Positions 48,518 to 59,418 of a stretch of DNA of 64,000 nt are shown in pieces. Location: the NCBI GenBank assembly GCA_018694835.1, contig JABHOG010000004.1:1-64000 (forward strand), read 5' to 3'. The position numbers and the translations under genes were made by a program. The notes below the pieces were generated by a model. The model did not search any database. It saw nothing but the letters and a program-made list of their open reading frames with translations, and was not told the DNA's origin. Source of the DNA: Planctomycetota bacterium. Lineage in GTDB: Bacteria; Planctomycetota; UBA8108; UBA1146. Each line of letters begins with the position of its first letter. The first letter of the stretch is position 1.

Positions 48518-51500
48518 ATGGAGAACTGGCTACAGGGAATCATCCGAAGACCGGTGACGGTGGGAATGATCACCATCGCTGCGTTTACCTTCGGAGTCCT
48601 TTCGCTCGGGCGTCTCCCCATCGAACTGCTTCCAGATATCACCTACCCGACCCTGACGGTTCAAACGGAACTGCCGGATGCATCACCTCAAGAGGTGGAG
48701 CAACTGGTCACCGAGCCGATCGAAGATGTGGTCGGAGTCGTGCAGGGCTTGCGCAGATACATCAGCGAATCTCGTGCCGGCGTCTCCGAAGTGGTGCTGG
48801 AGTTCAGCTGGGATACTGACATGCAGCGAGCCAGCCTCGATGTGCGGGAGAAACTCGATCTCGTCAATCTCCCCGACGATGCGCGCGCACCGCTGGTGTT
48901 CCGCTTCGACCCTTCTCTCGATCCGATGATGCGATTGGCGCTGACCGGATCGCGTTCCGTTGCTGATCTTCGGAAGCTGGCAGAATTGAGGGTCAAGCGT
49001 TCGCTGGAAACCCTCGATGGAGTGGCAGCAGCGAGGGTCATCGGAGGTGCCGAGGACGAGGTGCTGGTCAATCTCGATTCGAAGAAACTCGACATACTCG
49101 GGATTTCGGTTCAGAACGTCGCCCAGCGCCTGGCGCAGGAAAACGTCAATCGATCTGGCGGAGAGATCCGTGATCAGCAGACCGCCTACAGGCTGCGAAC
49201 GGTGAATGAATTTCAGTCCCTCGAGGACATCGAAGATGTGATCGTCCGTCACGGTGAATCGGGCACTCTGCGGGTCCGGGATATCGGCACTGCGGCCATC
49301 GTTCCGAAAGATGAAGAGATCTTGGTACGCGTCAACGGGAAGCCTGCGGTTCAGATCGACCTCTACAAGGAGGGCGATGCCAATGCCGTTTCCGTGGCCA
49401 AGGGAGTTCGGGCACGGCTGGAGACGATCGTGAAGGATCGAAGCCTTTCAGGTTGTGAGATGGAAATCCTCGCGGACCAGGCTCGCTTCATCGAGGATTC
49501 GATCGCCAGTGTCGAATCCACCGCCATGGTGGGAGCGATGTTGGCGGCGCTGGTACTATTCTTGTTCCTGCGAAACATGATCAGCACTCTGACCATCGCA
49601 CTCTCCATTCCGATCTCAGTGGCGGTCACTTTTCTGCTGATGGAATTGACTGGCGTCAGCATCAATGTGCTGTCTCTGGGAGGGCTGGCGCTGGGTATCG
49701 GAATGCTGGTCGACAACAGTGTGGTGGTGTTGGAGTCGATTCAGCGCCTGCGAGACGATGGCGTGGAGATGCGCACTGCCGTGACCCAGGGAACCAGTCA
49801 GGTGATGGGGGGGATCATCGCCTCGACCCTCACGACCATCGCGGTCTTCTTGCCGTTGATCTTTGTTCAGGGCATCGGTGGAGAGATCTTCCGCGATCAG
49901 GCGCTGACGGTGACCTATTCCCTGCTGGCGAGCTTATTCGTGGCCATCACAGTCATTCCAACCATCATCGCCAACGGCTCGAGTGGCGGCAAGATGTCAA
50001 AGGTATTCGAGTGGATCGATCGCTGTTTGAGCCCCATCTCCAGCGTGTTTGCTGCTGGAATGAAAGCGGCTCAGAACAGTTACGCGAGGATGCTCGATCG
50101 GGTCCTCGAGGTTTCCTGGGTGCCGCCGGTTCTCGCACTTGGGCTGTGCTTTGCGATTCTTCCTCGGGCCACCGAACTGGGTTCGGAACTGGTGCCGGAC
50201 CTGTTCCAGGGGCAGTTTTACTTCGATGTTGAACTGTCGGAAGGGACTCCACTGGAGGAGACCGATCGCAAGGTGGCGGCACTGGAGCATGCGATCGACA
50301 GGCTTCGCGAGGAGGGATTGCCGATTGGCATGACCACTTCCATCGTGGGAGACGCTCCTGTGCTGGGTGAAGTGCAAGCGGGAGATCGTAGAGAACATGT
50401 GGCGAGGGTCTCAGTTTCGCTGAATCCCGAGGCGACTCGTGTCGATGAGGAACAGGTGATCGCTCGCATCATCGGTGAGTTCAACAAGGTGCCCGATTGC
50501 CCTTATACCCTGGGGAGACCATCACTGTTCACCTTCAGGGATCCCATCGAGATCGAGGTCTTCGATGAAGATCTGGATCTACTGAGGTTCTCTGCCCTGG
50601 CCATCGAGGATCGTTTAGAACTGGTTCCCGGACTACTCGATGTACAGGCACAGGTTGCCGATCAGGTGCCAGAGGTTCACGTTCGACTCGATCCCGTGAA
50701 GATCTCTGCATATGGCCTCTCCCTGGAGCAGATTGCCAACGGCCTCAGGGCCAAGGGCATCGGAGAAGTCGCCACGCAGTATCGATTTGCCGAGAAGCCC
50801 ATCGATATTCGGGTGCGAATGAGCGGCGCTCTGGACAAGACTCTATCCGATGTCGAGATGGACTCCGTGACCCTTGTTGGAGATGGAATCGCCGCGCCCC
50901 TGAGGGTCGCTTCTCTCGGTCGCCTGGAGCAAGCGCTGGGACCGGTGGAGATTCGCCGAATCGGTGGAGAGCGATCTGTTCTGGTCACCGCAAGAACCGA
51001 TGGCATCGATCTGGGAACCGCGACCGAGAGAGCGGAGTCAGTGATCCACGGCAATTACTTGCCGCCCAGCTCGTCCGCTCAGATGTCGGGTCAAAATCAG
51101 GAGATGAAGGAGTCCCTCACCAGCCTGGCAGAGGCGCTGGCGCTGGCGGTGTTTGTGGTTTACCTGGTGCTCGCCAGCACTTTTGAATCGTTGCTCCTTC
51201 CCTTCATCGTCATCTTCACGGTGCCGCTAGGAATCTGCGGAGCGATCATTGCGATGTTCATCACCGGGATTCCTCTCGGAGTTCTTTCGATGATCGGGGT
51301 GATCTTGCTGTGCGGCATCGTGGTCAATAACGGAATCATCTTCGTCGCCCGGATTCAGCAGTTGCGTCAGCAGGGCCACGATCCGTCGATGGCAGCGAGG
51401 ACAGCAGGAAGCGAGCGGTTACGTCCGATCCTCATCACCAGTGCCACCACGATTCTCGGATTAATGCCCTTGGCACTGGGTCTTGGTCCGGGGGCGGAAC

Positions 51501-51625
51501 TCCGTAAGCCGCTCGCCATTACCGTCGTCTGGGGCCTGGCCATGGCCACCGTGATGACACTGGCGGTGATTCCAACCGGCTACCGATTACTCCAGAGATC
51601 GAACCGCTCGGGAGATGTTTCATGA
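48518..51625 (+). CDS. RND (AcrB/HAE1) efflux permease, first
   Basis: RRPVTVGMITIAAFTFGVLSLGRLPIELLPDITYPTLTVQTELPDASPQEVEQLVTEPIE; GGLALGIGMLVDNSVVVLESI; SERLRPILITSATTILGLMPLALG. Confidence 0.97.
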   Translation: MENWLQGIIRRPVTVGMITIAAFTFGVLSLGRLPIELLPDITYPTLTVQTELPDASPQEVEQLVTEPIEDVVGVVQGLRRYISESRAGVSEVVLEFSWDTDMQRASLDVREKLDLVNLPDDARAPLVFRFDPSLDPMMRLALTGSRSVADLRKLAELRVKRSLETLDGVAAARVIGGAEDEVLVNLDSKKLDILGISVQNVAQRLAQENVNRSGGEIRDQQTAYRLRTVNEFQSLEDIEDVIVRHGESGTLRVRDIGTAAIVPKDEEILVRVNGKPAVQIDLYKEGDANAVSVAKGVRARLETIVKDRSLSGCEMEILADQARFIEDSIASVESTAMVGAMLAALVLFLFLRNMISTLTIALSIPISVAVTFLLMELTGVSINVLSLGGLALGIGMLVDNSVVVLESIQRLRDDGVEMRTAVTQGTSQVMGGIIASTLTTIAVFLPLIFVQGIGGEIFRDQALTVTYSLLASLFVAITVIPTIIANGSSGGKMSKVFEWIDRCLSPISSVFAAGMKAAQNSYARMLDRVLEVSWVPPVLALGLCFAILPRATELGSELVPDLFQGQFYFDVELSEGTPLEETDRKVAALEHAIDRLREEGLPIGMTTSIVGDAPVLGEVQAGDRREHVARVSVSLNPEATRVDEEQVIARIIGEFNKVPDCPYTLGRPSLFTFRDPIEIEVFDEDLDLLRFSALAIEDRLELVPGLLDVQAQVADQVPEVHVRLDPVKISAYGLSLEQIANGLRAKGIGEVATQYRFAEKPIDIRVRMSGALDKTLSDVEMDSVTLVGDGIAAPLRVASLGRLEQALGPVEIRRIGGERSVLVTARTDGIDLGTATERAESVIHGNYLPPSSSAQMSGQNQEMKESLTSLAEALALAVFVVYLVLASTFESLLLPFIVIFTVPLGICGAIIAMFITGIPLGVLSMIGVILLCGIVVNNGIIFVARIQQLRQQGHDPSMAARTAGSERLRPILITSATTILGLMPLALGLGPGAELRKPLAITVVWGLAMATVMTLAVIPTGYRLLQRSNRSGDVS

Positions 51626-54600
51626 AGCCATTTGTACGCTTCTGCCTCAGTCGACCCATCACTACCTTGACCGTGCACATCCTGCTGGTGCTCGGCGGAA
51701 TCCTGTCCATCGACAGGATTCCTCTCAGCGCCACACCGAACCTCGGCAGGATGAGCGTCAATATCAACATTCCCTATCCCAATGCGTCTCCGATACAGGT
51801 CGAAAACGAGGTGGTGAGACCACTGGAGGAAGCTCTGGCGACCCTCCGCAGGGTGCGCGGATTCAATAGCGAATCGCGAGAGGGAAATGGTCGAGTGACC
51901 CTTCGTTTTGATTACGGAGAGGATCTTGATCAGGTCAAGGTCGAGATTCGAGAGCGACTGGCAAGGGCGATGGACCAGCTTCCGGTGGAAGATCTGGACC
52001 GGATCCGGTTGAGCACCGGAGGCTGGGGGGCGGATGCAGATGCCATCATGGAGGCTCGCATCAGTGCGGTGGGTATCAACCTGTCGGAAAATTATGATCT
52101 TCTGGTCAATCGGATCCAGCGGCCTCTCGAGCGACTCGATGGTGTTGGGCAGGTAAAGCTCGATGGTGTGACTCCCAAGGAGATTCGCATTTCCTTCACC
52201 AAGGGAGAGTTGGAACGACATGGTCTGACCCTCGGCCGGGTCGCCCAGGAGATCCGAAACTCCAATGTCGATGCGACCATCGGAAGAGTCTGGAGCGATG
52301 GTAAGACTCGTCGGCTCCGTCTGATCAATGCACTTTCCGATGTGGAAGCGATGCGCCAGATGCCGATCAATCGCAATGGGTTGCGGCTGGGTCAGGTGGC
52401 GACCATCGAGAAAAAAGAGGGAGAACTGCGCTGGGGGCGTCATCTCAATGGCTCCTATGCGGTCTCCCTCGAGATCTCCCAGGAGGCTGGCGCCAATACG
52501 GTAGAGGTTTGCAAGAAGGTCAGGGAAGAGGTGGCCAGGATCGCCCTCGATCCTCAACTGGCCGGGATCAACTTGTTGGTCTGGCAGGATCAAGGCCAGA
52601 TGATCGTCAGTTCGCTGGCGCGTCTTCGAGACGCTGGAATCATCGGCGGCGGCCTGGCCCTGATGATCCTGCTGATCTTCTTGCGAAGATTCTCGGCCAC
52701 CTTGCTGGTGGGAATGGCGATTCCGATCTCGGTGCTCGCTGCATTGTCGGTACTTCATTTCCTTGACCAGGAACTGAACATCATCACCATCATGGCTCTG
52801 ATGCTCGGTGTCGGCATGCTGGTCGATACTGCCGTCGTGGTGGTGGAGTCGATCGTCCGACGTGCAGGTCTCGGGGATGACCCGATGACAGCAGCCACCA
52901 CCGGTACGCTGGAAGTCGCAACTCCGGTGTTCGCAGCCACCCTGACGACGATGGTGGTGTTCTTGCCGGTCTTCATCTCGGAACGTAACGGGTTCTCAGA
53001 TGCTCTGGCCAGCGTCGGACTGGTGATCTCACTGACCATCGGGGCGAGTTTGTTCGTTTCCTTGACCCTCGTACCGATGGTGGCCGCCAGAATCTATAGC
53101 GGAGGTGATCCAGGGCTTTCCTCCTGGTTCATGAAGTTCAGGGATGGCTACGAGAATCTATTGAAATCGGCGATGGCCCATCGATCCGTGACCTTGACCG
53201 TCGCAGTGGCTGCAACCCTGAGTGTCGTGATTCCATTCGAGAACGGATTCCGGATGGACTTGTCCGATGCGGACTGGAAATCCAATTATGCCAACATCTC
53301 ATACCGACCGGTCGAGGGCCTCGACTACAGGGAGATGGAAAAGACGGTCACTGACATCGAGAACTTCCTCGCCAGCCATCGGGAAGTCATCGGGGAAGGC
53401 GACATCTATTCCTGGTACAAGGACGGCTACGCCCTGACGAGGATCTATCCACCGCCAGCGATGGCGACGGAGGATTACATCGCAGAGTTGAGAGGCCGGA
53501 TCGATGAGGTACTTCCCAAGGTGCCTGGCTTCAGGATCCGGACCGACGAAGGATGGGGTTGGGGTGGTCGAGGCCACGGCGGCGGCTCGCGATCTTCCGC
53601 AGGCTCCTTTCGAATTCGTCTCGCTGGCGACTCCAGCTCCTATCTGGATGATCTGGGAATCAAGGTAGCGTCCTACTTGAGCGGGATCGTTGGGATCATC
53701 GAAGCGGAAGTTGTTGGAGATGAAGAGGTCGATGAGCTGCGACTGGAACCGGACCAAGACCTGCTCGGTCGCTTGCAGGTTTCGGGAGATACAGTAGCTC
53801 GAAGCATCAGTTCAGCCTTTTCTGGAAATCGCCTTAGCCAACTGCGAACTCAATCGGGCGACCTCGACATCACTCTCGGGCTTGACGAGGAAGAGACTGA
53901 TTCTGTCGAGGAACTGAACTTCATGAGATTCCCACTCACCGACACTCTGGAACTACCCATCGAGGAGATCGGAGTGGTGAAACAGGTCGAGGCTCCCAAT
54001 CGACGCCGCCGTGATCAGCGACTGGCCAACTTGACCGTGTCGGTGCAATACGATCCCAGCAGCAAGGAGCAGATCCAGCAGCGGCTGGAGACGGCACTGG
54101 AGAAATATCCCTGGCCAGTCGGGTATAGCTGGGATCTGGGAGAAGGTTGGTCCGGACGCTGGAGGAATCGAAGTTCCTTCGGAGAGGGCCTGTACCTTTC
54201 GGTGTTCCTGGTCTACCTGGTTCTCGCCTGCCTGTTCGAGTCTCTGCGGACACCGTTGGTATTGATGGTCACCGTGTTGCTGGCGGTTCCCGGAGTGATC
54301 TGGACGCTGTGGCTCCAGGGAGATGCTCTCGATACACCCGCAGCGGTTGGCTTGATCTTGCTCTGTGGCATCGTCGTCAATAATGGCATCGTGTTGATCG
54401 ATCAGGTGCGTCGAAGGCTCGAGGAGGGCCTGGATCCCATCACCGCGATCCGCAAGGGAGCCAGTGACCGACTACGGCCGATTCTGATCACGGCTCTGAC
54501 GACGGTACTGGGGTTGATTCCGATGGCCTACGGCACCCAGATGTTGACCGGGCCGCAGTTCAATACCCTGGGGAAGGCGATTGTCGGTGGTCTGTCCGCC

Positions 54601-54708
54601 TCGACCCTGCTGACCCTGATCGTGTTACCGGTGGTGCTCTCCTTCATCCTGAAGGCGAAGAAGCCAGATCTCGCACCAGAAACGGGAGCCGAACAGGCTT
54701 CGATGTAG
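51622..54708 (+). CDS. RND (AcrB/HAE1) efflux permease, second
   Basis: LSRPITTLTVHILLVLGGILSIDRIPLSATPNLGRMSVNINIPYPNASPIQVENEVVRPLEE; MLGVGMLVDTAVVVVESI; SDRLRPILITALTTVLGLIPMAYG; 4-bp overlap with the preceding gene. Confidence 0.97.
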   Translation: MKPFVRFCLSRPITTLTVHILLVLGGILSIDRIPLSATPNLGRMSVNINIPYPNASPIQVENEVVRPLEEALATLRRVRGFNSESREGNGRVTLRFDYGEDLDQVKVEIRERLARAMDQLPVEDLDRIRLSTGGWGADADAIMEARISAVGINLSENYDLLVNRIQRPLERLDGVGQVKLDGVTPKEIRISFTKGELERHGLTLGRVAQEIRNSNVDATIGRVWSDGKTRRLRLINALSDVEAMRQMPINRNGLRLGQVATIEKKEGELRWGRHLNGSYAVSLEISQEAGANTVEVCKKVREEVARIALDPQLAGINLLVWQDQGQMIVSSLARLRDAGIIGGGLALMILLIFLRRFSATLLVGMAIPISVLAALSVLHFLDQELNIITIMALMLGVGMLVDTAVVVVESIVRRAGLGDDPMTAATTGTLEVATPVFAATLTTMVVFLPVFISERNGFSDALASVGLVISLTIGASLFVSLTLVPMVAARIYSGGDPGLSSWFMKFRDGYENLLKSAMAHRSVTLTVAVAATLSVVIPFENGFRMDLSDADWKSNYANISYRPVEGLDYREMEKTVTDIENFLASHREVIGEGDIYSWYKDGYALTRIYPPPAMATEDYIAELRGRIDEVLPKVPGFRIRTDEGWGWGGRGHGGGSRSSAGSFRIRLAGDSSSYLDDLGIKVASYLSGIVGIIEAEVVGDEEVDELRLEPDQDLLGRLQVSGDTVARSISSAFSGNRLSQLRTQSGDLDITLGLDEEETDSVEELNFMRFPLTDTLELPIEEIGVVKQVEAPNRRRRDQRLANLTVSVQYDPSSKEQIQQRLETALEKYPWPVGYSWDLGEGWSGRWRNRSSFGEGLYLSVFLVYLVLACLFESLRTPLVLMVTVLLAVPGVIWTLWLQGDALDTPAAVGLILLCGIVVNNGIVLIDQVRRRLEEGLDPITAIRKGASDRLRPILITALTTVLGLIPMAYGTQMLTGPQFNTLGKAIVGGLSASTLLTLIVLPVVLSFILKAKKPDLAPETGAEQASM

Positions 54709-54939
54709 CGATTCCGAACACTCATTACCCGGAAACGGGTATTGTGCGAGGGGTCGCTCCTCATGATTTTCGGAGCATGGTCATAAACTATGTTCTTGAA
54801 GTGGCTTACAGGATCACAGTAGATCTGAGTGGAAGCATCAAGAGCCTTTAGAATGGCATGAGTTCTGCCGATCAATAGGCAGTGAGTCCTCACCGATGAG
54901 GGACCTCTTTGTCGAGCCGCCAGATGAGCCGGAGATCCG

Positions 54940-56454
54940 ATGAATCAGTTACCGCGAGCCCACGAGAATGCGCCACGATCCCCCGAGGGGGGAATTGCGC
55001 TGTTCGTCGTGTTGATCCTGGTACTGGTCCTGACCGTCGTCATCACCCAGTTGATCTTCGTCACCAAGATCGAGGAGCGAATCTCGCGCAATCGACAGGG
55101 TCGAACCGCTCTCTCCTACGCCTTGCAGGCCTCTGGACGCCAGGTGCTGCTGAATCTCTCCTCTGATTTGATGGAAGATCTCGGCTATCTGGAAGATTTA
55201 GAGGAGGAAGATATGAACGGAATGGAGACCGGAGGGGAGGGGGTGGATACCCAGCTTCCCGGAGGTCTTCCAATTCCAGGATCGGGTGGAGGCGGGGGCG
55301 ATGGCTCCAGAGGATCGGAAGACGACCCGGTCGACACCCACCACGACCTGTGGGCACGCCCGATTCAGGATTCCATCAACGGTGTCGAGGTCGTTGGAAT
55401 GGTCGTCGATGGAGAATCCTGCATCGACCTCAATCACATCTTCTCGCTCGCTGCACTGCCCGAGGATGAGGAGAGTGAACTCGATGCTCTCGAAGAAGCG
55501 GCTGCTGGAAACGCTGCGATTGATGGGCTGCTACAAGAAACGGGACTACTGGAAGAATTCGTGCCTCCAGAGCAAGAAGAAGTCGAAGAAGCCCAGGTGA
55601 TCCTTGAACGGTTGATCGAGGGCGTCATCGATTTCAACACTGAAAATGGCTTCGATTACATCGAAACTCCGGATCCACGAGATACCGCAGAGGCGATCGT
55701 TTCGTTGGTTCACCAGCGTGTCCTCGATGAAAATCTGCGCAGAATCCGTAGCCTGGATTCGATCCGTCAGCTGGAAGAAGTCACCTGGGAGTTGTTCTAC
55801 GGACCCATCGACCCGGCGACACTGGAAGAAGATGATGAGTTTGACCAGGAAGATACCGGCGGAATGATGGAGGACCTCCAGGCGCTGGCCCCCGGATCCT
55901 TCGACGATCTCGAGGCATCCGGGTTCGAACTTCTCGATGGGGGAGTGGATCAGATTCCGACTCCCATCGGGCTTCGACATGTCATGACCGCAAACTCGTC
56001 GGGCAAGATCAACCTCAACACCGCAAGGCCTGAGGTGCTGGTCGCCATGCTTCGATCCTTCGAGGATTTCGATGAGGCGAAGGAGATCGCATGGCAGATT
56101 CGAGACCATTGCAATAGTTACCAGGAGGAGATCGACGAGGTGACCGGGGAGATCATCGACGATCTGCTCAGCGAATTTGGTGTCGAGGATGAGGAAATCC
56201 AGCAATTCGAGTACTTCACCAGTTTCGAGCAGTTGAAACAGGTCGATGAGGCCTGGGAAGACACCAGTGGCTCGGAGGGCTCCGTATTCGAACTCCTGCA
56301 GCAGGACCTCGAGGATCATGTTGTTTTTTCTAGCAATTTTTTCACCACAACCATCGAAGGAACGAGCGAGGATCGCTCTCTCTCGGGTAGAATGGTTTGT
56401 GCCAGGAAAGGACAGCACGTGGTTGTAATTTCCTGGAAGGAAGTGCGCCGATGA
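54940..56454 (+). CDS. Type II secretion minor pseudopilin GspK-like
   Basis: GGIALFVVLILVLVLTVVITQLIFVTKIEERISRNRQGRTALSYALQA; DGESCIDLNHIF; SSGKINLNTARPEVLVAML. Confidence 0.82.
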   Translation: MNQLPRAHENAPRSPEGGIALFVVLILVLVLTVVITQLIFVTKIEERISRNRQGRTALSYALQASGRQVLLNLSSDLMEDLGYLEDLEEEDMNGMETGGEGVDTQLPGGLPIPGSGGGGGDGSRGSEDDPVDTHHDLWARPIQDSINGVEVVGMVVDGESCIDLNHIFSLAALPEDEESELDALEEAAAGNAAIDGLLQETGLLEEFVPPEQEEVEEAQVILERLIEGVIDFNTENGFDYIETPDPRDTAEAIVSLVHQRVLDENLRRIRSLDSIRQLEEVTWELFYGPIDPATLEEDDEFDQEDTGGMMEDLQALAPGSFDDLEASGFELLDGGVDQIPTPIGLRHVMTANSSGKINLNTARPEVLVAMLRSFEDFDEAKEIAWQIRDHCNSYQEEIDEVTGEIIDDLLSEFGVEDEEIQQFEYFTSFEQLKQVDEAWEDTSGSEGSVFELLQQDLEDHVVFSSNFFTTTIEGTSEDRSLSGRMVCARKGQHVVVISWKEVRR

Positions 56455-56476
56455 AGGTTTCGTGGAGGATTAATCG

Positions 56477-57637
56477 ATGCCAAAAGTGAGCATCCAACTA
56501 CTACGGAGCGGAATTCTGCTCTTCAATATTTCAGCGATGACCCTGCTCGGGTTCGTGATGTACGACCTGCTGCTCGAATCTCCGCAGGATGTGCCGGTTC
56601 GCCTGGTCGATCCGCAAGACTTCGAGTTGAAGGAGCAGGCTGCTCGTCCGGTTCCCAACCAGTACCGGGAGATCATCGGAGAACTTTACCGCACTGCGCC
56701 ACAGGCTCCTGTCGCGCAGATCAAGCCGGTCGAATCGACGCTACCGTTGCTCGATTCGGGCCCCATCGGAGAATGGGAAATCGTTGGAGTCATCTACTCT
56801 CCTGAGGGACAGCGATTTGCATCCATCCAGGAGAAGGGGCAGACCAATGTCCTCAAATCGTCGAGTCGTAGCGGGCGCCCCGTCAACACGAGCCGTGTTC
56901 GCGGTAGAAGCACCAGGGGTGGTGGAGCATCCGCCATCAATAGGGCGAGTTCCAGAACCTCGGGCCGTTCCCCGACCTCGAATCAACGGGTGCGATACCT
57001 GGAGCAGGGCAAAGAGTTCAGGATCGATGAGAACAGTTACATGGTGGTCGAGATCAAGGACCAACCCAAACAGGTGATCTACGAGCACAACGGACGCAGT
57101 TACACCCTTCGTCAGGAGTCGATCATCGATCCGGTGATCCATGAGGAAGGCGAGACGCTGGTACTGCGGGGATTCAGTCCGGAAGAACTGGAACTTCTCA
57201 CAGGTGGCCAGACAGGAGCCAGTGCTGTAGGTCGGTTGTCCGCGATCCCTGAAGATGTGAGGGGCTCGATTCGCGGCAATGACGGCAAGCCGATGCGCGG
57301 AACCGAAGTTCCCAAGTCACCTACCACCCGTCCTACCGGAGTCGTTCCACCCAGAGGTGTTTCGCCGAGGACTCCCACGACCAAGCCCAATTCCAGAACC
57401 AATAGTCGTAGTTTTGGTGATCCCAGGTCAGACCAGAGAGGGAGAGTTGCACCTCCGAACAAGGCCAAGCCGAAACTTCGTGGCGGAACATCCACCCAGA
57501 CACCCAGCTCAAGGGTGGGGCAGGCGACTCTTGAAGCGACGCTCGGAGTGGATGTCGAGTCAAACCCTCAGGAAGCGATTCGTCGTCTCGAAGAACTTCA
57601 GCGAGCCCGTCAACAAAACCAGCCAAATCAGACCTGA
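56477..57637 (+). CDS. GspC-like inner-membrane protein (probable T2SS component)
   Basis: Single N-terminal TM then GEWEIVGVIYSPEGQRFASIQEKGQ HR-like segment; operonic with gspK and gspL-like genes. Confidence 0.5.
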   Translation: MPKVSIQLLRSGILLFNISAMTLLGFVMYDLLLESPQDVPVRLVDPQDFELKEQAARPVPNQYREIIGELYRTAPQAPVAQIKPVESTLPLLDSGPIGEWEIVGVIYSPEGQRFASIQEKGQTNVLKSSSRSGRPVNTSRVRGRSTRGGGASAINRASSRTSGRSPTSNQRVRYLEQGKEFRIDENSYMVVEIKDQPKQVIYEHNGRSYTLRQESIIDPVIHEEGETLVLRGFSPEELELLTGGQTGASAVGRLSAIPEDVRGSIRGNDGKPMRGTEVPKSPTTRPTGVVPPRGVSPRTPTTKPNSRTNSRSFGDPRSDQRGRVAPPNKAKPKLRGGTSTQTPSSRVGQATLEATLGVDVESNPQEAIRRLEELQRARQQNQPNQT

Positions 57638-57673
57638 TTCCCATCCCGAGGATGATTTGAGAGGAGCCCTGTC

Positions 57674-59416
57674 GTGGCCCTGCACGCAGGAATAGAAATC
57701 GATGGATCTGACGTCTCGATCGCAGTGGTGGATTCCACTGCGAAACAGACCGTCATCATCGACTACATCGAGGCCAAGATTATCGGAGAAAGTAGCGAGG
57801 AGCGCCTCGCGTCTCTGGAGTCCATCCTTCATGGAGCACTGGAAAATCACGGGAGCAAGACCATCGAGGTGGTCAGTTCCATTCCGACTCGGATGTCGAC
57901 CTTGAGAGAGATCTCGGTTCCATTCACCAATGAAGATGTCATTTCCAAGACGATTCGGTATGAGAGCGAAGGGCATCTCCCATCCGCCTCCATCGATGAT
58001 CTGATCATCGAGTTCATCAAGTGTTCAGAAACTGAAGATTCGAGCCGGCTGCTGATCAGCGCAGTGCAAAAGAAAATCGTCGGTGCTCATCTGGAAATGC
58101 TTCGTGAAGGCGGGGTGGATCCAGTCCAGGTCGAGGTCGATGCCACCGCCCTGGCGACTTCACTCCATGTATCTCGACCAGATCTCAGGGGTGGACGCAC
58201 TCTTCTCATCGGCATGGAAGCGGGTCATACGACCTTCGTTCTGCTCGAGGAGGGAAGAGTCATGAGGATTCGATCGACCTCGAATCATCTCCAGCCATCC
58301 GCGATACCGTCGCTGGCGACCTCCGCGACCGGCAGCTCAAGTGGGGCCGTGGAAGGGTTCGAAACGACTCCTTCAGAATCTGCGGTGGAGTTTGCAGACC
58401 TGATGCAAGGAAGCGAATCGGATGAGGACCTTGGTGGTGAGGAAGAACTCGCCATCGCAGTGGTCTCGGATGAAGACTTCGAGCGATTGAACGCGGAAAT
58501 GACATCGTCTCCAGCGCTGCCTCCAGCCGACCCGGAAGAGGTGATTGGGCGACTATTCACCGAGATCGAGCGGACTTTTGCCGGGATCTTGATGAGATCA
58601 CCGCTGGACCGAATCGTTGTTTCCGGAAGCGCCGCTTGCGACCTGGGAATTTCGGATCGTCTGGCAGAAGAGTATGAGGTGCCCGCTCAGCAACTTCGTG
58701 TCTGCGACGGGGTCGAAACTGGAATGCCGATAGCCTTGATCGATCGCTGCAACAGATCGGGTGGTGTGTCCGTTGGGCTGGCGCTTCAGTCAGCAGGGCA
58801 AGGGCTGACTCGATTTGACTTCCGTAAGGAAGAATTTCGGTATGAGCGAAGATTTGCCAAGTTGTTGCCTGGACTGATGCTGATGGGATTAATCCTCTGC
58901 TTCATGTCCGTGACCTGGCTGGTCGAAAGCCACCGTGAGAAGCAATACCGCAAAGCAGAGTACGAGACGGTGAGATCCAACGAAGAAGCAGTGTACATGG
59001 CCAGGTTTGGCGAGAGTCCGAAGAGTTCCAAGCCCAATTATTTGAGAAGTGCAGAAAATAAGATCGCTGCATTGAAGGGGGTTGGATCCGGGTCGACCAG
59101 GCAGAAACTGGTGCAGTACTTGCCAGGAATGGATTTGATCAAGGATGTGACCGGAGGAGTCTCTTCAGCGAATCCAAAGGTCTATCCGATCTGGAAATCG
59201 ATCGAGATCAACGGCGCCAAGAAAAAAAACGGGGTCTCGACGGTGATCTTCGAGGTGCCAGATGCCGCTTCAGGAGAGCGAGTGATTACAGCTCTGGAGC
59301 AGAGGTCCAAGTACTTTAATATCGAGGATGACATCAAGCCTGCTGGCGATCGGAAAAAGGTCACCCTGAAACTGAAGTTGAAGTCCTCAATTACAGAAAC
59401 TGACGGGAGGAGGTAA
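57674..59416 (+). CDS. GspL/PilM-like T2SS assembly ATPase-fold protein
   Basis: ALHAGIEIDGSDVSIAVVD actin-like start, PFTNEDVISKTIRYESEGHLP, FTEIERTFAGILMRSPLDRIVVSGSAA, C-terminal TM. Confidence 0.65.
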   Translation: MALHAGIEIDGSDVSIAVVDSTAKQTVIIDYIEAKIIGESSEERLASLESILHGALENHGSKTIEVVSSIPTRMSTLREISVPFTNEDVISKTIRYESEGHLPSASIDDLIIEFIKCSETEDSSRLLISAVQKKIVGAHLEMLREGGVDPVQVEVDATALATSLHVSRPDLRGGRTLLIGMEAGHTTFVLLEEGRVMRIRSTSNHLQPSAIPSLATSATGSSSGAVEGFETTPSESAVEFADLMQGSESDEDLGGEEELAIAVVSDEDFERLNAEMTSSPALPPADPEEVIGRLFTEIERTFAGILMRSPLDRIVVSGSAACDLGISDRLAEEYEVPAQQLRVCDGVETGMPIALIDRCNRSGGVSVGLALQSAGQGLTRFDFRKEEFRYERRFAKLLPGLMLMGLILCFMSVTWLVESHREKQYRKAEYETVRSNEEAVYMARFGESPKSSKPNYLRSAENKIAALKGVGSGSTRQKLVQYLPGMDLIKDVTGGVSSANPKVYPIWKSIEINGAKKKNGVSTVIFEVPDAASGERVITALEQRSKYFNIEDDIKPAGDRKKVTLKLKLKSSITETDGRR

Positions 59417-59418
59417 CG

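Noticed and set aside
51580-52758. 392-aa minus-strand ORF
   Set aside because: Antisense to the second RND permease; composition typical of a high-GC shadow ORF.
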